The notes under the pieces are model-generated. The model ran no database searches. It saw only the letters and a program-made list of their open reading frames with translations, and was not told the DNA's origin. The translations under genes were made by a program, and so were the position numbers. Of a stretch of DNA of 64,000 nt, positions 33,217-41,566 are shown in pieces (position 1 is the first letter of the stretch; the number at the start of each line of letters is the position of its first letter). This stretch comes from Olsenella massiliensis (lineage in GTDB: Bacteria; Actinomycetota; Coriobacteriia; Coriobacteriales; Atopobiaceae), in NCBI RefSeq assembly GCF_001457795.1, contig NZ_LN898211.1, positions 124,001-188,000 on the forward strand, written 5' to 3'.

Positions 33217-34206
33217 GTGGTAGGAATCGTTCTCGCCAGTCATGGTGGGCTCGCGGAGGGCGTCCTGTCGTCCGGGGCCATGATCTTTGGCTCCCAAGAT
33301 GACGTCGCGACTGTCTCTCTCACCCCCGACATGGGGCCCGACGACTTCAAGGCCAAGCTCGTCGAGGCCGTCTCGACCCTGTCCGACCAGGAGCACGTGC
33401 TGTTCCTTGTCGATCTTAAGGGCGGCACTCCCTACAACCAGACCGTGACGCTCTTTGGGGAGGGCGAGCATGACGACTGGGTCGCGGTCACGGGCCTCAG
33501 CCTTCCCATGCTGCTCTCGGCCTATGAGTCGCGCGTCGAGGCGCAGACTGCCGCAGAGGTGGCACGTGGCGTCTACCAAGGCGCCAAGGTGAGCGTCAAC
33601 GTCGTGCCCGAGAGCCTCACTCCCGAGGCGGTCGTCACTGCCGCGCCGGCGACCAGGGCGGGCAAGTCCAAGTTGACGCTGGCGCCCGGCACGGTCCTGG
33701 GCGACGGAAAGATCAAGACGGCGCTGGTCCGCATTGACTCGCGCCTGCTGCACGGCCAGGTCGCGACCGCGTGGGCCAAGCAGGTCTCGCCCACGCGCAT
33801 CGTGGTCGTGTCCGACGGCGTCGCGCGCGACCCCATGCGCAAGACCCTCATCACCGAGGCGGCGCCTCCGGGCGTGCGCGCCAACGTCATTCCCGTCTCC
33901 AAGCTCGTCGAGATCTGGGAGGACCCACGCTTTGGCAGCACCAATGCCCTCTTCCTGTTTGAGAACCCCGAGGACGTGGTGCGTGCGATGGACGGAGGCG
34001 TGGACTTCAAGGAGGTCAACTTTGGCTCCATGGCCCACTCTGCCGGCAAGGTGCTGCTCAACGACACCCTCTCCGTCGGCCCCGACGACGTCAAGGCCGT
34101 CCGGACCCTGCACGAGCGCGGCCTCAAGCTCTTTGCCCAGAAGGTCCCCACGGACAAGCCGCAGGACGTCTGGGGGCTCGTGGTCAAGGCCGGTCTGAAC
34201 AAGTAG
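33217..34206 (+). CDS. PTS mannose-family EIIAB fusion
   Basis: 329 residues: EIIA domain (VGIVLASHGGLAEG, phospho-His9), a Pro/Ala linker near residues 130-165, then EIIB (TALVRIDSRLLHGQVATAW, phospho-His179). It resembles E. coli ManX in layout. The start is taken as GTG 33217, seven bases after ATGGAGG, because EIIA domains begin at this valine; an upstream ATG would add 17 non-family residues. First gene of the second permease operon (EIIAB, EIIC, EIID, DUF956). Confidence 0.92.
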   Translation: MVGIVLASHGGLAEGVLSSGAMIFGSQDDVATVSLTPDMGPDDFKAKLVEAVSTLSDQEHVLFLVDLKGGTPYNQTVTLFGEGEHDDWVAVTGLSLPMLLSAYESRVEAQTAAEVARGVYQGAKVSVNVVPESLTPEAVVTAAPATRAGKSKLTLAPGTVLGDGKIKTALVRIDSRLLHGQVATAWAKQVSPTRIVVVSDGVARDPMRKTLITEAAPPGVRANVIPVSKLVEIWEDPRFGSTNALFLFENPEDVVRAMDGGVDFKEVNFGSMAHSAGKVLLNDTLSVGPDDVKAVRTLHERGLKLFAQKVPTDKPQDVWGLVVKAGLNK

Positions 34207-34236
34207 GTCCTCTTCAATCGATAGGGAAGGAACCAC

Positions 34237-35037
34237 ATGAACGTCGTATCCATCATCTTCGTGCTCGTCGTCGCGTTCTTGGCCGGCCTCGAGGGCGTCC
34301 TGGACGAGTGGCAGTTTCACCAGCCCATCGTCGCCTGCACGCTCATCGGCATCGTCACGGGTCACCCCATGGAGGGCGTCCTGTTGGGCGGAACCCTGCA
34401 GATGGTCGCCCTCGGCTGGATGAACATCGGCGCCGCCGTCGCGCCTGACGCCGCGCTGGCCTCCGTCGCCTCGGCCATCCTCGTCTGCATGAAGGGCGCC
34501 TCCGTCGCGGATGGCGTCGCCTCCGCCATGGCCCTCGCCGTCGCCGGGCTGGTCCTCACGATTTTCATCCGCACCATCACCGTCGGCATCATCCATCTGG
34601 CGGACGCGGCCGCCGACCAGGGCAACCTCGCGCGCGTCAACCGGCTTCACCTCTCCGCCCTGGCGCTGCAGGGCCTGCGCATCCTCATCCCCGCCGCCTT
34701 CGTCATCGCCGTTCCCGCCGAGGCCGTCCAGGCCGCCCTTGAGGTCATTCCCGTCTGGATCTCGGGCGGGCTCGCCGCTGCCGGCGGGTTCATCGTCGTC
34801 GTCGGCTATGCCATGGTCATCAACATGATGGCGACCAAGGAGCTCTGGCCGTTCTTCTTCATTGGCTTCGTGCTGTCGGTCCTCTCGGGCATCACGCTCA
34901 TCGGCATGGGCATTCTGGGCGTGTGCCTGGCGTTCATCTACATCAACCTCAAGCCCGAGTTCAACGGCGGGGGAGGCTCCTCGCGGGGTGACTCCGTGGA
35001 CGACCAGCTCGACATGATCATGAACGACTACGAGTAA
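34237..35037 (+). CDS. PTS mannose-family EIIC (second system)
   Basis: A 266-residue ManY-type membrane subunit: FLAGLEGVLDEWQFHQPIVA, GHPMEGVLLGGTLQMVALGW, followed by several helices and a glycine/serine-rich acidic tail. Start follows AGGGAAGGAACCAC. 15 bases before EIID. Confidence 0.92.
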   Translation: MNVVSIIFVLVVAFLAGLEGVLDEWQFHQPIVACTLIGIVTGHPMEGVLLGGTLQMVALGWMNIGAAVAPDAALASVASAILVCMKGASVADGVASAMALAVAGLVLTIFIRTITVGIIHLADAAADQGNLARVNRLHLSALALQGLRILIPAAFVIAVPAEAVQAALEVIPVWISGGLAAAGGFIVVVGYAMVINMMATKELWPFFFIGFVLSVLSGITLIGMGILGVCLAFIYINLKPEFNGGGGSSRGDSVDDQLDMIMNDYE

Positions 35038-35052
35038 CAAGGGAGCAGAGAC

Positions 35053-36039
35053 ATGACAGACAACGCAGCTGTGTCCCCGACCCGCCTGAGCGAGGCCACC
35101 CGTCGCAAGGTGTGGTGGAAGAGCCAGTTCCTTCAGGGTTCCATGAACTACGAGCGCATGCAGGCGCTGGGCTGGTGCTACGGCATGGGTCCCGCCCTCA
35201 AGGAGCTCTATCCCGACAAGGATGACCTGGCCCAGGCCCTCAAGCGCCACCTTGAGTTCTTTAACACCCAGCCCTTCCTGGCCAGCCCGATCTTTGGCGT
35301 CGAGATGACGCTTGAGGAGGAGCGCGCCGCCGGCGTCGAGGTCGATGACGCCGCCATCCAGGGCGTGAAGATCGGCATGATGGGCCCGCTTGCCGGCGTG
35401 GGTGACCCCATCTTCTGGGGCACGATTCGACCCGTCCTCGGCGCCTTCTGCGCGTCGCTGGCCCTCTCGGGTTCCATAGCCGGTGCCTTCGTGTTCTTCA
35501 TCGTGTGGAACCTCGTCAGGCTTGCCTTCATGTGGTACACGCAGGAGTTTGGCTACAAGCAGGGCATGAACATCACCAAGGACCTCTCTGGCGGCTTCCT
35601 CAAGAAGATCACCATGGGTGCCTCCATCCTGGGCATGTTCATCATGGGCGTCCTCATACCGCGTTGGACCTCCATGCCCATGTCCAAGGTCGTCTTCTCC
35701 AAGGCGGCCCTCAGCAACGCGGCCGACACCTTCCCGGGCATCGCAGGCCTTGCCGACGCCATCAACGGCGGCACGGTCAACGCCGAGAGCCTGACCCAGG
35801 GCGTGAGGTCGGTGGGCACCCTTGCCAGCACCGACACGGTGAGCATGATTGACGGCGTCGCGCAGGTGGTGCGCACCACGACGCTGCAATCCGTGCTTGA
35901 CCAGCTGCTTCCCGCCCTGCTGCCGCTGGGCCTCACCTTCCTGTGCATCCGCCTGCTCAAGAAGGGCGTGAGCCCCATCACGATCATCTTCGCGCTGTTT
36001 GCGGTGGGCATCCTGGGTGCGCTCGTCGGCATCTTCTGA
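35053..36039 (+). CDS. PTS mannose-family EIID (second system)
   Basis: A 328-residue ManZ-type subunit: WWKSQFLQGSMNYERMQALG, KIGMMGPLAGVGDPIFWGT, and a C-terminal helix GILGALVGIF. It is about 30 residues longer than the first system's EIID. The start follows AAGGGAGCAGAGAC. Its link to the downstream glycyl radical genes by operator motif suggests it imports a hexitol or anhydrohexitol. Confidence 0.92.
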   Translation: MTDNAAVSPTRLSEATRRKVWWKSQFLQGSMNYERMQALGWCYGMGPALKELYPDKDDLAQALKRHLEFFNTQPFLASPIFGVEMTLEEERAAGVEVDDAAIQGVKIGMMGPLAGVGDPIFWGTIRPVLGAFCASLALSGSIAGAFVFFIVWNLVRLAFMWYTQEFGYKQGMNITKDLSGGFLKKITMGASILGMFIMGVLIPRWTSMPMSKVVFSKAALSNAADTFPGIAGLADAINGGTVNAESLTQGVRSVGTLASTDTVSMIDGVAQVVRTTTLQSVLDQLLPALLPLGLTFLCIRLLKKGVSPITIIFALFAVGILGALVGIF

Positions 36040-36167
36040 GTTTTCTAGGCGTCTGGAAGCTGGGCGCCTGATGGTGGGGCGTCTGATGGTTTGGCGTGAC
36101 GAGGCCCCGGCACCTCTGGGTGCTGGGGCCCTCTCATATGCGACTACGAGGCCAAAGGGAGCGTTTC

Positions 36168-36695
36168 ATGACTGACATGCTTGACGCGCTTGGCATTGTC
36201 AAAAAGGCCGTCAGAGGTGTTTTTCATGCGGGAGCGGATGCCGACGGGCAAGGTCACGTATGCCAGGGTCGTGCGCGCACAAACCCTGTGTGCGCGGATC
36301 CCGTGTGCGCTGGCCACGTGAGCGCTGGCCCCGAAGGCAAAGATTCTGCGCGTCAGGAACCAATGCTGGCCAACCGCGAGGTAGAGCTGGGTGTCAAGGC
36401 AAACTGCTTCCTGAGTCGCCTTGCCCCCAAGCCGGGAACGATCATGCTGGGCGACGGGGGCATAGACTTCATCGCGGCGTCGGGGCGAGGGTTCGTCGCG
36501 ATTCCCTGGCCAAGCATTCAGAAGGTACGCGCTGACGTCTACGGCAGGCACGTCCGAGGCATCGAGGTGGTCACCACCGATGGGCGTGCGATACCGTTCG
36601 TTTTGTCGCGGGGTCATGAGGTTCTGCGCGTCATCCATGCTCACCTGGGGCGAACACGGATTGTCTCGATGCGCCATAACGTGGTGTCGCGTTAG
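36168..36695 (+). CDS. DUF956-family PTS accessory protein (ManO-like)
   Basis: 175 residues. The C-terminal 100 match DUF956 proteins that follow mannose PTS operons: LGVKANCFLSRLAPKPGTI, MLGDGGIDFIAASGRGFVAI, PWPSIQKVRADVYGRHVRG. The N-terminal 65 residues are extra, with several cysteines (CQGRARTNPVCADPVCAG). The ATG at 36168 follows AAAGGGAGCGTTTC. Its function is unproven; in Gram-positives it is an accessory gene of man operons. The added Cys-rich segment is unusual. Confidence 0.8.
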   Translation: MTDMLDALGIVKKAVRGVFHAGADADGQGHVCQGRARTNPVCADPVCAGHVSAGPEGKDSARQEPMLANREVELGVKANCFLSRLAPKPGTIMLGDGGIDFIAASGRGFVAIPWPSIQKVRADVYGRHVRGIEVVTTDGRAIPFVLSRGHEVLRVIHAHLGRTRIVSMRHNVVSR

Positions 36696-36756
36696 GCCTC
36701 GCCCTCACGTTTGTGGCGGCTCAGGGTCCAACTTTGGGTTCGGATCCGAATCACGG

Positions 36757-36844
36757 TATGTCCCCGCGGGCGCCTCTGTACGTTACGGATCAAGACGGTG
36801 GGAGCCGACATCCAGAGATATGTCCCCGCGAGTGCCTCTGTACG
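36757..36844 (+). repeat. Two 26-base direct repeats
   Basis: TATGTCCCCGCG...GCCTCTGTACG occurs at 36757-36782 and 36819-36844 with two mismatches, 62 bases apart. A perfect palindrome TTCGGATCCGAA lies just before, at 36739-36750. Part of the 428-base gap 36696-37124, which has no gene. Origin unknown. Confidence 0.6.
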
Positions 36845-36900
36845 GCATAATGCATACTTTGAGAATCAGTATGCTTTGCTACCTAAGAGGGTGCGCCCAA

Positions 36901-36961
36901 AAATCGCACTACTCGGCCTTTTTGACCCTTTTGAGGCCATTTTGCCCGAGTAATGCGATTT
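36901..36961. repeat. Long palindromic repeat, copy 2
   Basis: Arms start AAATCGCACTACTCGGCC and end TGCGATTT, imperfect inverted copies. The left arm and TTTTGAG centre match the element at 24384-24446 at most positions. Like that copy, it lies in a gene-free gap. Confidence 0.75.
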
Positions 36962-37124
36962 ATTGCGGGGCATGTGAAGTATCAGCTGCATAATCCATGC
37001 GCGTTTGTGCGCGCCAGGTGCTCCCGCACGGGTCAAGCCTTTGCCGGAGCGCCTGCCAGGCGCGCCCGCGCATCCCAAACCCGTCTGAGCGGTCGTCACG
37101 TCCAGGCCGCCGGTGGCGTCAATC

Positions 37125-38033
37125 CTAGAAGAACGCCTCGACGCCCTCGTCACGATAGGCCGCCGCGTAGTCAGATAGGTCCTCGGGCTTTAGCGCGGTG
37201 ACGCCATGCAAGGGATAGTCGCGCTCGAGCAGCCGGTACTTGTTCTCGCCGTAGTTGTGGAACGGGAGCAGCTGAACGCGTGAAAGCCCCAGCTCGCGCA
37301 GGGTGCGCGCCATCAGACGGGCGTCCTCGGTCCTGTCGTTGAAGCCGGGGATGACGGGCGTGCGCACCAGAACGTCCTTGCCCATCTCCACGGCCGCGCG
37401 GATGTTTGCGTGGATGAGCCCTATGCCACCGCCCGTGCCGCGCCGATGGGCCGCGTCATCCCCGTGCTTCATGTCGATCAGCATGTGGTCCAGGTGCTCG
37501 GCGACTGCGACGAACGTCTCCGTCGGCACGTATGCCTCCGTCTCGATGCAGGTGTCAACACCTTCCTCGTGCAGGCGACTCAACAGCTCGATGTCAAATT
37601 CGGGCCACAGCATCGCCTCGCCGCCCGACAGCGTCACGCCGCCGCCGGACTCCTCGTAGAACGGCTTGTCCTGCAGGCAGAACTCAAGAACCTCATCGAC
37701 GGTCTTGGTCTCACCCGCGATGGAGAGCGCCTTGCCCGGGCACTCCTCCACGGCCTTCTCGGCGGCGGGCGTCGTCGCGTCCGCGTGACGCACGTCAACG
37801 TGGGCCTTGCCGCCGACGACGGACGTCCCTGCATGGGGCAGCAGCTCGATGCAGTGACCGCAGCCTATGCAGGCGCCTTCCTTCCATTCGAGCTGGGGCT
37901 CACGTCGCTGGCTCTCGGGGTTGGAGCACCAGAAGCAACGCAGCGGGCATCCCTTGAGGAACACCACCGTGCGGATTCCCGGCCCGTCGTTGAGGCTGAA
38001 CTTCTGCATGTTGAACACCGTCGCATGCTGCAT
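37125..38033 (-). CDS. Glycyl-radical enzyme activating protein (radical SAM)
   Basis: 302 residues. The radical-SAM motif is CPLRCFWC (Cys29, 33, 36), with GGG and SGGEAM following. An inserted ferredoxin-like segment has CIGCGHC (Cys55, 58, 61), but the usual fourth Cys of that motif is Leu65; the second motif retains only Cys98 (ECPGKAL). So one auxiliary cluster is possible, not the usual two. It abstracts hydrogen to make the glycyl radical in the enzyme encoded at 39102. The ATG at 38033 follows GGGAGGGCCGCC. It lies 12 bases after the DUF4125 gene, in the same minus-strand operon. Confidence 0.92.
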   Translation of the reverse strand: MQHATVFNMQKFSLNDGPGIRTVVFLKGCPLRCFWCSNPESQRREPQLEWKEGACIGCGHCIELLPHAGTSVVGGKAHVDVRHADATTPAAEKAVEECPGKALSIAGETKTVDEVLEFCLQDKPFYEESGGGVTLSGGEAMLWPEFDIELLSRLHEEGVDTCIETEAYVPTETFVAVAEHLDHMLIDMKHGDDAAHRRGTGGGIGLIHANIRAAVEMGKDVLVRTPVIPGFNDRTEDARLMARTLRELGLSRVQLLPFHNYGENKYRLLERDYPLHGVTALKPEDLSDYAAAYRDEGVEAFF

Positions 38034-38045
38034 GGCGGCCCTCCC

Positions 38046-38756
38046 TCATTCGGCGCAGTCCGGACAGGCCTCGTTGCCGCCCAGGGTCTGGACCTGGCGC
38101 CGCGCCTCCTCCTCGGCCTCGTCGAGGCTCGAGAACCCCTGGTAGCGCAGGGTGTTTTGAAATGCCTCACGGGTCATGGAGCGCCCCTGTGCCGCCAGCT
38201 CGCGCTGGTGGCGGGCCAGCGCCTCGAGCGTGCGCTCGGAGTAGGTCATCAGCTCGCCTCTCGTGTACGTCTCGAACGAGGTGTCAACGGAGGAGTCTCC
38301 CGCGCTCGTGGCGGGACGGATGAAGACGCTGAGATAGGGATAGCTCTCGGCGAGCTCGTCGGTGTCGCGCACCATCGCACACGTCAGCTCGTCCACAAGC
38401 TGAGACGCGCGCGGGGAGGGCGTCGGCGCCACCTGACCCAGACGCTCGTAGTTCTCGGGCTCGGTGGCGCGCATCATGTGCAGGTACTTCTCGGTGACGA
38501 GGTTGCGCCCCTCCTGCTCGGCGGCGCGCAGGTCGTTAAGGTAGCTCTCCAGGGCCTCGGCTGACCAGCTCTCAAACTGGGCGCGCCGCATCTGGTCAAA
38601 GGTCCGTGGTCGCTCCTGGCACGCCACCTTTTCGTGACCCTCGTTGACGGTGGAGAACATCGCCCACTCACGCTCGATGAGCTCGTCCATGAGCGCATCG
38701 CCGCCTTGCGAGGACCGACCGCCCTCGGTGGTTTCGTGTCCGACGATCGTGTCCAT
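38046..38756 (-). CDS. DUF4125-family protein
   Basis: 236 residues matching DUF4125: LIEREWAMFSTVNEGHEKVA, TFDQMRRAQFESW, YLNDLRAAEQEGRNLVTEKY, and later SFETYTRGELMTYSE. It is mostly helical and ends in CPDCAE. The biochemical role is unknown to me. It is the first gene of an operon with the glycyl radical activase, divergent from the glycyl radical enzyme, which argues for a role in maturing, repairing or controlling that enzyme. The ATG at 38756 follows CAGGGGGTTGGCA; a downstream ATG (38570s region excluded) at MDELIEREW is an alternative start. Confidence 0.85.
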   Translation of the reverse strand: MDTIVGHETTEGGRSSQGGDALMDELIEREWAMFSTVNEGHEKVACQERPRTFDQMRRAQFESWSAEALESYLNDLRAAEQEGRNLVTEKYLHMMRATEPENYERLGQVAPTPSPRASQLVDELTCAMVRDTDELAESYPYLSVFIRPATSAGDSSVDTSFETYTRGELMTYSERTLEALARHQRELAAQGRSMTREAFQNTLRYQGFSSLDEAEEEARRQVQTLGGNEACPDCAE

Positions 38757-38823
38757 TGCCAACCCCCTGTCGACGTCGTGCGAGCGAGGAACAGCCTGAG
38801 ACCTCGCGCACATGTTTTTGAGC

Positions 38824-38837
38824 TTATGAACGAAACA
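38824..38837 (-). promoter_or_regulatory. Candidate DeoR-type operator before DUF4125/activase
   Basis: TTATGAACGAAACA on the plus strand, 68 bases upstream of the DUF4125 start and inside the divergent region. Confidence 0.55.
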
Positions 38838-38979
38838 AAATCCTCTTTCAAGGGTATCTACAGAGTACCCCATCGGGACCCCTGCGCGACGCGTGTGTCA
38901 GGAGCATATGTATGTTCTGTACGTACGCGCCGGTTCAGGGACGCTCGTTGACAGTGCCCCGGCACCGGCGTACAATATA

Positions 38980-39016
38980 TTACGAACGAAATAAGTATAA
39001 CTTATTTACGAAGTAA
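38980..39016 (+). promoter_or_regulatory. Candidate DeoR-type operator and palindrome before the glycyl radical enzyme
   Basis: TTACGAACGAAATAA (38980-38994) is followed by TTATTTACGAAGTAA (39002-39016). Together they form the palindrome AAATAAGT-ATA-ACTTATTT (38989-39007) in an AT-rich promoter, about 100 bases before the start. The rest of the 345-base divergent gap has no gene. Confidence 0.6.
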
Positions 39017-39101
39017 CGGTACGGTTCACAGCTCACGACATACGAACGTCTCACGTCATCGCCCAGCTCATACGTCCAGCTTGTCAGCAAGGGAGAGAAA
39101 C

Positions 39102-41516
39102 ATGGAGAACAAGGAGCACTTTGGGTCGCTGACCCCGGTCATGCAAGCCTTCCGCGACGAGGTCCTCAACGAGAAGCCCTTTGTTGACGCGGAGCGCGCC
39201 GTGCTGTGCACGGAGTCCTACCGCCAGACGCTCAACCAGCCGCCCGTCATGCGCCGCGCCCTCTCGCTCGCGCACATTCTCGACAACATGACCATCTACA
39301 TCGAGGACAAGACCCAGATCGCCGGCAACCAGGCCACCAAGAACAGCAACGCGCCCGTGTTTCCCGAGTACACGCTGGGCTTCATCCTTGACGAGCTCGA
39401 CACGTTCGAGAAGCGCGACGGTGACGTGTTCTACATGACCGAAAAGGACAAGCAGCGCATTCGCGACATCGCCCCCTTCTGGGAGAACAACAACCTTCGC
39501 GCTCGCGGCATGGAGCTTCTGCCCGACGAGGTCTCCGTCTTCATGGAGACGGGCGTCTTTGGCATGGAGGGAAAGCTCAACGCCGGCGACGCCCACCTTG
39601 CCGTCAACCATGACCGCCTGCTCCGCGAGGGCCTGCGCGGCTTTGAGGAGCGCGCCCGCGCCGCGAAGGCCGCCCTTGACCTCACCGATCCCGCGTCCGT
39701 GGACAAGTACGCGTTCTACAAGGCCGTCCTCGTCGTGATCGACGCCTCCCGCCGCTTCGCGCTGCGCTATGCCAAGCTCGCCGCCGAGCTCGCGGCCACC
39801 TGCGACGACCCCACGCGCAAGGCGGAGCTCGAGCGCATGAGCTCCATCTGCTCCAAGGTTCCCTACGAACCCGCGAGCTCCTTCCGCGAGGCCATCCAGT
39901 CCGTATGGTTCTCGCAGGTGCTCCTTCAGATCGAGTCCAACGGGCACTCCGTCTCGTTTGGCCGCTTTGACCAGTACCTCTATCCCTATTACATGGCCGA
40001 CCTCGCCAACGGCGAGATCACCCGCGACGAGGCGCTCGAGCTTCTCACCAACCTGTGGATCAAGACGCTCACGATCCAGAAGATTCGCAGCCAGGCGCAC
40101 ACGCTCTCGTCGGCCGGCTCGCCCATGTACCAGAACGTCACCATCGGCGGTCAGACCACCGACGGCCATGACGCCGTCAACGAGCTCTCGTTCCTCGTGC
40201 TGCAGTCCGTCGCGCAGACCCGCCTCACCCAGCCCAACCTCACCGTCCGTTACCACGCGAACATCGACAAGAAGTTCTTTGACGAGTGCGTCGAGGTCAT
40301 GAGGCTCGGCTTTGGCATGCCCTCCATGAACAACGACGAGGTCATCATCCCCTCGTTCATCAACTGGGGCGTCGCCAAGGAGGATGCGTATAACTACTCC
40401 GCCATCGGCTGCGTCGAGACGGCCGTGCCGGGCAAGTGGGGGTATCGCTGCACGGGCATGAGCTACCTCAACTTCCCGCGCCTGCTCCTGTGCGCCATGA
40501 ACGGCGGCATCGACCTCACGAGCGGCAGGCGCTTCACCCAGGACTACGGCACCTTCACGCAGATGGGGAGCTACGAGGAGCTCGTGGCGGCCTGGGACAA
40601 GACCATCCGCGAGATGACGCGCTACTCCGTGATCGTGGAGAACGCCATCGACAAGGCCTCCGAGCGCGAGGTTCCCGACGTGCTCTGCTCCACGCTCGTC
40701 GATGACTGCATCGCGCGCGGCAAGACCATCAAGGAGGGCGGCGCGGTCTACGACTTCATCAGCGGCCTTCAGGTGGGCATCGCCAACATGGCCGACTCTC
40801 TCGCCGCCATCAAGAAGCTCGTGTTCGAGGAGAAGAGGATCACGCAGCAGCAGCTCTGGGACGCCATCCTCGACAACTTTGAGAGCCCGGAGAGCCGGCG
40901 CGTCCAGCAGCTGCTCATCGACGGCGCCCCCAAGTACGGCAACGACGACGACTACGTGGACAACCTGGTCGTCGAGGCCTACGACTCCTACATCGACGAG
41001 ATCAAGAAGTACCCCAACACGCGTCACGACCGCGGGCCCATCGGCGGCATCCGCTACTCCGGCACGAGCTCCATCAGCGCCAACGTGGGGCAGGGCATGG
41101 GCACCATGGCGACGCCCGACGGTCGGAAGGCCCACGAGCCCCTCGCCGAGGGCTCGAGTCCGGCGCACAACTGCGACAAGCAGGGTCCCACGGCCGTGTT
41201 CAAGTCGGTGTCCAAGCTGCGCACCGAGAAGCTCACGGGCGGATCGCTGTTGAACCAGAAGGTCACGCCCATGATGCTCGAGCGCGAGGAGAACCGCCAG
41301 AAGCTCGAGATGATGCTCAGGACCTTCTTCAACCGCCTGCACGGGTACCACGTCCAGTTTAACGTGGTCTCCCGCGACACCCTCCTGGACGCCCAGGCGC
41401 ACCCCGAGGCCCACAAGGACCTCGTCGTCCGCGTCGCCGGCTACAGCGCCTTCTTCAACGTGCTGTCCAAGATGACTCAGGACGACATCATCGGTCGTAC
41501 GGAGCAAACCCTGTAG
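39102..41516 (+). CDS. Glycyl radical enzyme, PflD/YbiW-like C-O lyase
   Basis: 804 residues, normal for the PFL2/dehydratase branch. The active-site thiyl Cys437 lies in YSAIGCVETAVPGKWG, with Glu439 as in C-O-cleaving members (CVE). The glycyl radical Gly780 is in VRVAGYSAFF. Pyruvate formate-lyase proper has two adjacent cysteines, absent here, so this is not PFL. The next gene is a fructose-6-phosphate aldolase, the same pairing as E. coli pflD-fsaB and ybiW-fsaA, reported to open 1,5-anhydromannitol- or 1,5-anhydroglucitol-6-phosphate to 1-deoxyfructose-6-phosphate. The exact substrate cannot be chosen by reading. Start follows AAGGGAGAGAAAC. Confidence 0.9.
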   Translation: MENKEHFGSLTPVMQAFRDEVLNEKPFVDAERAVLCTESYRQTLNQPPVMRRALSLAHILDNMTIYIEDKTQIAGNQATKNSNAPVFPEYTLGFILDELDTFEKRDGDVFYMTEKDKQRIRDIAPFWENNNLRARGMELLPDEVSVFMETGVFGMEGKLNAGDAHLAVNHDRLLREGLRGFEERARAAKAALDLTDPASVDKYAFYKAVLVVIDASRRFALRYAKLAAELAATCDDPTRKAELERMSSICSKVPYEPASSFREAIQSVWFSQVLLQIESNGHSVSFGRFDQYLYPYYMADLANGEITRDEALELLTNLWIKTLTIQKIRSQAHTLSSAGSPMYQNVTIGGQTTDGHDAVNELSFLVLQSVAQTRLTQPNLTVRYHANIDKKFFDECVEVMRLGFGMPSMNNDEVIIPSFINWGVAKEDAYNYSAIGCVETAVPGKWGYRCTGMSYLNFPRLLLCAMNGGIDLTSGRRFTQDYGTFTQMGSYEELVAAWDKTIREMTRYSVIVENAIDKASEREVPDVLCSTLVDDCIARGKTIKEGGAVYDFISGLQVGIANMADSLAAIKKLVFEEKRITQQQLWDAILDNFESPESRRVQQLLIDGAPKYGNDDDYVDNLVVEAYDSYIDEIKKYPNTRHDRGPIGGIRYSGTSSISANVGQGMGTMATPDGRKAHEPLAEGSSPAHNCDKQGPTAVFKSVSKLRTEKLTGGSLLNQKVTPMMLEREENRQKLEMMLRTFFNRLHGYHVQFNVVSRDTLLDAQAHPEAHKDLVVRVAGYSAFFNVLSKMTQDDIIGRTEQTL

Positions 41517-41566
41517 ACTGGTGGGTAGCAGACACGACCGGCGGGAGCCAGAGGAAAGGCGGCATC

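Noticed and set aside
33211-35889. 892-codon minus-strand frame across the second PTS
   Set aside because: Spans three plus-strand PTS genes and the gaps between them; composition is the mirror of true codons, with no domains. Shadow frame.
39084-41507. Unbroken 807-codon frame on the minus strand
   Set aside because: It is the antisense shadow of the glycyl radical enzyme: high GC3 removes stop codons on the opposite strand. No ribosome site or family, while the plus strand has clear catalytic motifs.
39102-41516. Annotation of the glycyl radical enzyme as pyruvate formate-lyase
   Set aside because: PFL needs adjacent catalytic cysteines; this protein has a single Cys437 followed by Val-Glu, the pattern of C-O lyases, and an Fsa partner.
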